DNA of 5,588 bases from Euryarchaeota archaeon Ods04 (GTDB lineage: Archaea > Halobacteriota > Halobacteria > Halobacteriales > Halorutilaceae). Location of the stretch: NCBI GenBank assembly GCA_028751055.1, contig JAQZDD010000088.1:1-5588 (forward strand), in the 5' to 3' direction. The notes under the pieces were generated by a model, which saw only the letters and a program-made list of their open reading frames with translations, ran no database searches and was not told the origin of the DNA. The position numbers were made by a program, and so were the translations under genes. Below, in pieces: positions 4,673-5,588 of the stretch (within the stretch, counting starts at the first letter, position 1; the number at the start of each line of letters is the position of its first letter).

Positions 4673-5122
4673 CTATTCGCTCACGGGCGTCTTGACGACC
4701 GTCACCGGCGTGCTCGACGTGCGCAGGACGCGCTCCGTCACGCTACCGAGCATCTGTCTGTACTCGCCGGGACGTTCCTTCGTACCCATGATGACGAGGT
4801 CGGGACCGTTCTCGTTTATGTAGTCGAGTATCTCCTCGTGCGGCACGCCGTGACATATCTCGGTGACGACCTCGACACCCGCGGCGCGTGCGTCGTCGGC
4901 GACCTCCTCGACGGCGTCCTCGCCGTCCTGTCTGAGCGCGGACTCCAGACCTTCTTTGTCGTGGACGTACTCGTCGCCCGAGTACGCGCCGTAGACCTTC
5001 TCGTCGACGACGTACAGGATGTGCAGCGTCGCGTCGTGCGCCGCCGCCGTCTCTACCGCGCTTTCCGCCGCGCGCTCGCTCGCAACTCCGCCGTTCGTCG
5101 GGAACAGTATCGTTTCGTACAT
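4673..5122 (-). CDS. Universal stress protein, UspA family (149 aa)
   Basis: This is a soluble single-domain Usp with the usual alpha/beta fold and length. Landmarks are MYETILFPTNGG (first strand and loop, residues 1-12), ATLHILYVVDE (31-41), the helix EDAVEEVADDARAAGVEVVTE (68-88), LVIMGTKERPGEYRQMLGSV (109-128) and STPVTVVK (137-144). The ATP-binding motif normally reads G-2x-G-9x-G-S/T. Here the first G and the final GS are present, but the second G is Glu (GTKE), and the loop normally reading DGS is NGG, so nucleotide binding is uncertain. The start at 5122 is chosen because the Usp strand begins right there and ATATA lies 27-31 bases upstream; the longer frame to 5173 reads through that promoter. 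Single-domain Usps usually dimerise. The client or signal is unknown. Confidence 0.93.
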   Translation of the reverse strand: MYETILFPTNGGVASERAAESAVETAAAHDATLHILYVVDEKVYGAYSGDEYVHDKEGLESALRQDGEDAVEEVADDARAAGVEVVTEICHGVPHEEILDYINENGPDLVIMGTKERPGEYRQMLGSVTERVLRTSSTPVTVVKTPVSE

Positions 5123-5141
5123 GCCATATAATTCTACGTCG

Positions 5142-5166
5142 CGGACTGTATATCTACCGGAGTCCG
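5142..5166. promoter_or_regulatory. Inverted repeat enclosing the uspA TATA box
   Basis: CGGACT (5142-5147) and AGTCCG (5161-5166) are perfect 6-base inverted arms around a 13-base spacer. On the minus strand that spacer holds GATATAC (5148-5154), the presumed uspA TATA box, 26-32 bases before the ATG at 5122. A protein bound to the arms would block TBP. The arms are short, so chance cannot be ruled out. The TATA assignment itself is the firmer part. Confidence 0.45.
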
Positions 5167-5224
5167 ACCACACAGAAAGTTAGCCCACACATCTCTAAGC
5201 CTAATTTTCTTAACAGGAAACGAG

Positions 5225-5229
5225 TTAAA
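5225..5229 (+). promoter_or_regulatory. TATA-like box for the DUF411 gene
   Basis: TTAAA lies 24-28 bases before the ATG at 5253, preceded by the purine-rich GGAAACGAG that could act as the TFB recognition element. It fits a leaderless transcript from the divergent gap shared with uspA. Confidence 0.45.
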
Positions 5230-5252
5230 CCACCGGGGCGTACGTGTATACG

Positions 5253-5588
5253 ATGGTAACGAGACGCTCGTTTCTCGGCGTGGTAGCGTCCTCCGCGACA
5301 GCAACCGTCGCGGGATGTTTAGGCTCACGGTCAGAGGAACCCGAGGAAGACGGCACCGGTGCAGGTGGAACAGACGAACCGCATGAAGACGCCTTGGGGA
5401 CGCCGAACCTCACAGACGTGACAGCCACGATGCACACGACGCCTGCGTGCGCCTGCTGCGACGCTTACGCCGACTACTTCGCCGATGAGACAGGTGCCGA
5501 GGTCGAGAAGCAGGTACACGACGACCCGACGGGCATCAAGCAGGAACTCGGCGTTCCCGAGGAACTCGTAAGCTGTCACACTGTCGAG
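5253..5588 (+). CDS. DUF411 family protein, Tat-exported lipoprotein (3' end outside window)
   Basis: The first 112 residues are in the window. The start is a twin-arginine signal (TRRSFLG, residues 3-9), a hydrophobic stretch, and a lipobox-like VAGC with Cys22 as the likely lipidated residue. A Glu/Gly/Thr-rich spacer (about 25-52) follows, then the DUF411 domain: a first strand ending in TPACACC (63-69, cysteines 66, 68 and 69), a helix, GIKQELGVPEEL (94-105) and VSCHT (106-110). The CxCC and SCHT motifs, in this order and spacing, are the family signature; the usual GY...GHVP segment should follow beyond the edge. Family members are cysteine/histidine-rich, suspected metal binders often seen near copper-handling genes; the reaction is unknown. 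Twin-arginine export implies folding before export and anchoring on the outer face of the membrane, common for haloarchaeal lipoproteins. The signal and domain fit one continuous frame, confirming the start. Confidence 0.9.
   Translation, partial: MVTRRSFLGVVASSATATVAGCLGSRSEEPEEDGTGAGGTDEPHEDALGTPNLTDVTATMHTTPACACCDAYADYFADETGAEVEKQVHDDPTGIKQELGVPEELVSCHTVE

Noticed and set aside
4658..4680. Shared terminator between the HTH/zinc-ribbon gene and uspA
   Set aside because: Only a 3-base-arm palindrome (TAG/CTA) and no T run were seen in the 12-base gap, so no terminator can be supported.
5123..5173. Longer N-terminus for the Usp protein starting at 5173
   Set aside because: The added 17 residues are not part of the Usp fold and would be translated from DNA holding the presumed TATA box.

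Overview
The window reads as chromosomal DNA of a halophilic archaeon (class Halobacteria or a close relative). The proteins are strongly acidic. Start codons sit about 25-32 bases behind AT-rich TATA-like boxes, with little or no room for a leader. There is a class II tRNA-Leu with no encoded CCA. A twin-arginine lipoprotein signal, a UspA protein and a small HTH/zinc-ribbon regulator add to the haloarchaeal picture. No genus can be named from the sequence alone.

Layout, left to right. (1) Bases 2-262 are the 3' end of an ornithine carbamoyltransferase gene (argF), cut by the window edge. (2) Bases 295-447 encode a 50-residue single-helix membrane protein of unknown function. (3) Bases 485-569 are tRNA-Leu(UAA). 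It is followed to about base 746 by a tandem array in which the last 21 bases of the tRNA and a shared downstream tail are copied once more almost perfectly, then a third time as a short stub. (4) Bases 809-1264 (+) encode a stand-alone TrkA-N/RCK domain protein. It converges on a six-helix potassium channel gene (1331-2698, -) that carries a paralogous RCK domain and a very acidic C-terminal tail. (5) Bases 2748-3821 (-) encode a membrane-anchored J-domain protein with a duplicated central module. (6) Divergent from it are msrB (3947-4351, +) and, 18 bases downstream, a small HTH plus zinc-ribbon regulator (4370-4660, +). (7) uspA (4673-5122, -) converges on the regulator. (8) A Tat-exported, lipid-anchored DUF411 protein begins at 5253 (+) and runs off the right edge.

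Most of the window can be grouped as envelope, ion and stress maintenance: potassium flux (channel plus extra RCK protein), repair of oxidised methionine (MsrB), chaperone recruitment at the membrane (J protein), a universal stress protein and a cysteine-rich extracytoplasmic protein. This grouping is inferred from gene neighbourhood. Apart from msrB and the following regulator, the genes look separately transcribed.

No CRISPR array, transposase, integrase or evident defence system was seen. The least explained signals are the tRNA-derived tandem units at 549-746, the convergent pair of RCK paralogs, the duplicated module in the J protein, and two short repeats placed on presumed promoters (msrB and uspA).
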